NCBI GenBank assembly: GCA_024403035.1
Contig: JAKSSP010000002.1
Coordinates: forward strand, 124,001-188,000
DNA from: Mogibacterium sp.
GTDB taxonomy: Bacteria > Bacillota > Clostridia > Peptostreptococcales > Anaerovoracaceae
DNA length: 64,000 bases
Direction of reading: 5' to 3'
Shown here one piece after another: positions 63,198 through 64,000 of the stretch. How positions within the stretch are numbered: the stretch's first letter is position 1; the number at the start of each line of letters is the position of its first letter. The position numbers were made by a program, and so were the translations under genes. The notes under the pieces were generated by a model. The model saw only the letters and a list, made by a program, of their open reading frames with translations. It searched no databases and was not told the DNA's origin.

Positions 63198-63256
63198 AAT
63201 ATCCTCCTTAGAAAAACCAATACTTAGAATAAGCCTTTTCGATAGCTTACCAGATA

Positions 63257-63285
63257 ATTATAAAATCTTACGTTATCCAATTCAA
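63257..63285 (-). promoter_or_regulatory. predicted promoter of the maltodextrin operon
   Basis: On the minus strand TTGAAT at 63280-63285 and a perfect TATAAT at 63257-63262, 17 bases apart, about 60 bases before the binding protein start. A near-palindrome ATCGTTAACAAT at 63302-63313 lies upstream and could be a regulator site. Confidence 0.7.
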
Positions 63286-63344
63286 TTGCTTACACAAAAA
63301 AATCGTTAACAATGCATCGCAACTTTCTCCTGAAGCCTCTCTGC

Positions 63345-63373
63345 TTGTTTTTTTTACTTTTCATGTTTATAGT
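63345..63373 (+). promoter_or_regulatory. candidate promoter of the GH13 gene
   Basis: TTGTTT at 63345-63350 and TATAGT at 63368-63373, 17 bases apart. The leader would be short, beginning at about the AAGGAGG ribosome binding site at 63381-63387. Confidence 0.4.
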
Positions 63374-63395
63374 AAATGATAAGGAGGACAGAGAA

Positions 63396-64000
63396 ATGGC
63401 ATACGATACAAACCCCGAACTTCAGAAACAAGTAATCTATTCTGTTTTTGTTCGCAACCATACACAGGAAGGAACCTTCAGGGCTATGATCCCGGATCTT
63501 GACCGCATAAAGGATCTGGGGACGGATATCATCTGGTTCCTGCCTATCCATCCGATCGGAGAGAAAAACCGCAAAGGATCTCTCGGATGTCCTTATGCCA
63601 ACAAGGATTACCGCAGCGTAAATCCTGAATACGGCACGCTTGAGGATTTCAAAGCCCTGGTCGATGCCATCCATGAGAGAGGCATGAAATGCATGATCGA
63701 TGTTGTATATAACCATACATCACCGGATTCAGTGCTCTGGGACGAGCATCCTGAGTTTTTCTATAAGAAGCCGGATGGCAAACCGGGAAACCACGTAGGC
63801 GAATGGACCGATGTCATCGACCTTGACTACAACGCGCCTGAGCTCTGGGACTATCAGGTGGAATCACTCAAGGGATGGGCGTATCTGGTCGATGGTTTCC
63901 GCTGTGACGTTGCGTCTCTGGTCCCTGTGGATTTCTGGGTCCGCGCCAGAAAAGAAGTCGCTGAGATCAAACCTGACTTCGTATGGCTTGCCGAGAGCAT
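63396..64000 (+). CDS. GH13 alpha-amylase family protein, 3' end cut by window edge
   Basis: Predicted cytoplasmic alpha-glucan hydrolase or transferase; 201 residues are visible and the frame is open to the window edge. The four-region GH13 pattern begins with DVVYNHT (region I) and GFRCDVASL (region II, nucleophile Asp), and ends at WLAES, which is region III with the acid Glu. The early IPDLDRIKDLGTDIIWFLPI is the start of the barrel. AAGGAGG lies 8 bases before the ATG. There is no signal peptide. It is divergent from the maltodextrin import operon and probably degrades imported maltodextrins or cyclodextrins. Confidence 0.94.
   Translation, partial: MAYDTNPELQKQVIYSVFVRNHTQEGTFRAMIPDLDRIKDLGTDIIWFLPIHPIGEKNRKGSLGCPYANKDYRSVNPEYGTLEDFKALVDAIHERGMKCMIDVVYNHTSPDSVLWDEHPEFFYKKPDGKPGNHVGEWTDVIDLDYNAPELWDYQVESLKGWAYLVDGFRCDVASLVPVDFWVRARKEVAEIKPDFVWLAES

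Overview
The window is a 64 kb piece of a chromosome of moderate GC content, most likely from an anaerobic, carbohydrate-fermenting member of the Clostridia (Firmicutes). The evidence is indirect: strong AGGAGG-type ribosome binding sites, MsmK/MsmX-type sugar ABC systems, LacI control, a clostridial tungsten/aldehyde ferredoxin oxidoreductase locus, MATE pumps carrying an RsbW-like ATPase tail, and no respiratory genes. I could not assign a genus. No rRNA, tRNA, CRISPR array, insertion sequence or phage gene was seen. Both edges cut genes: galK on the left and a GH13 amylase on the right.

Layout. (1) 1-7.3 kb, minus strand: galactokinase, a domain-permuted GH3 beta-glucosidase, a damaged YfcC-type carrier, an M20 peptidase, mscL and a lipoprotein cyclophilin. 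(2) 7.3-18.8 kb: a TetM/EF-G-like GTPase fused to a Rae1-type ribosome-associated nuclease domain, the TrkAH potassium system, two MATE exporters (one with an ATPase domain), an M32 carboxypeptidase and a ketopantoate-reductase-like enzyme. (3) 18.9-31.8 kb: a tungsten and molybdopterin locus containing two MoeA proteins (one fused to a binding-protein-like domain), TupABC tungstate uptake, a MOSC-Mog fusion, MoaA, MoaC, a TetR regulator, a ThiF-like activating enzyme, a MoaD-like carrier, a ferredoxin and aldehyde:ferredoxin oxidoreductase. Upstream of these is a collapsed composite of several redox genes. (4) 31.9-37.7 kb: an N-acyl-D-amino-acid deacylase, glmS, pyrG and a flavodoxin-like protein. 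(5) 37.8-51.7 kb: a LacI-controlled locus for plant beta-glycan oligosaccharides with a beta-xylosidase/glucosidase, ABC importer, xylulokinase, a DUF4867-like protein, a fucose/arabinose-isomerase-like enzyme and a divergent cellobiose phosphorylase. (6) 51.7-57 kb: an unknown membrane protein, an Fe-S aldo/keto reductase, a broken nitroreductase, peptidase T and a third MATE protein. (7) 57.1-64 kb: a maltodextrin locus with an MsmX-like ATPase, 4-alpha-glucanotransferase, permeases and binding protein, and a divergent GH13 amylase.

How it works together. The two sugar loci import oligosaccharides by ABC transport and break them down inside the cell. GH94 phosphorolysis of cellobiose saves ATP. 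GH3 hydrolysis followed by isomerase and XylB would feed the pentose phosphate pathway. MalQ and GH13 process maltodextrins. The tungsten locus combines metal uptake, pterin cofactor assembly and the tungsten enzyme that interconverts aldehydes and acids with ferredoxin.

Most notable are the GTPase-nuclease fusion, the three-site LacI operator with recognisable divergent promoters, and a pattern of genes with internal deletions (30.4-31.8 kb, 53.6-54.1 kb and 3.5-4.8 kb). The deletions could be real gene decay or assembly artefacts, and sequence alone cannot decide which.
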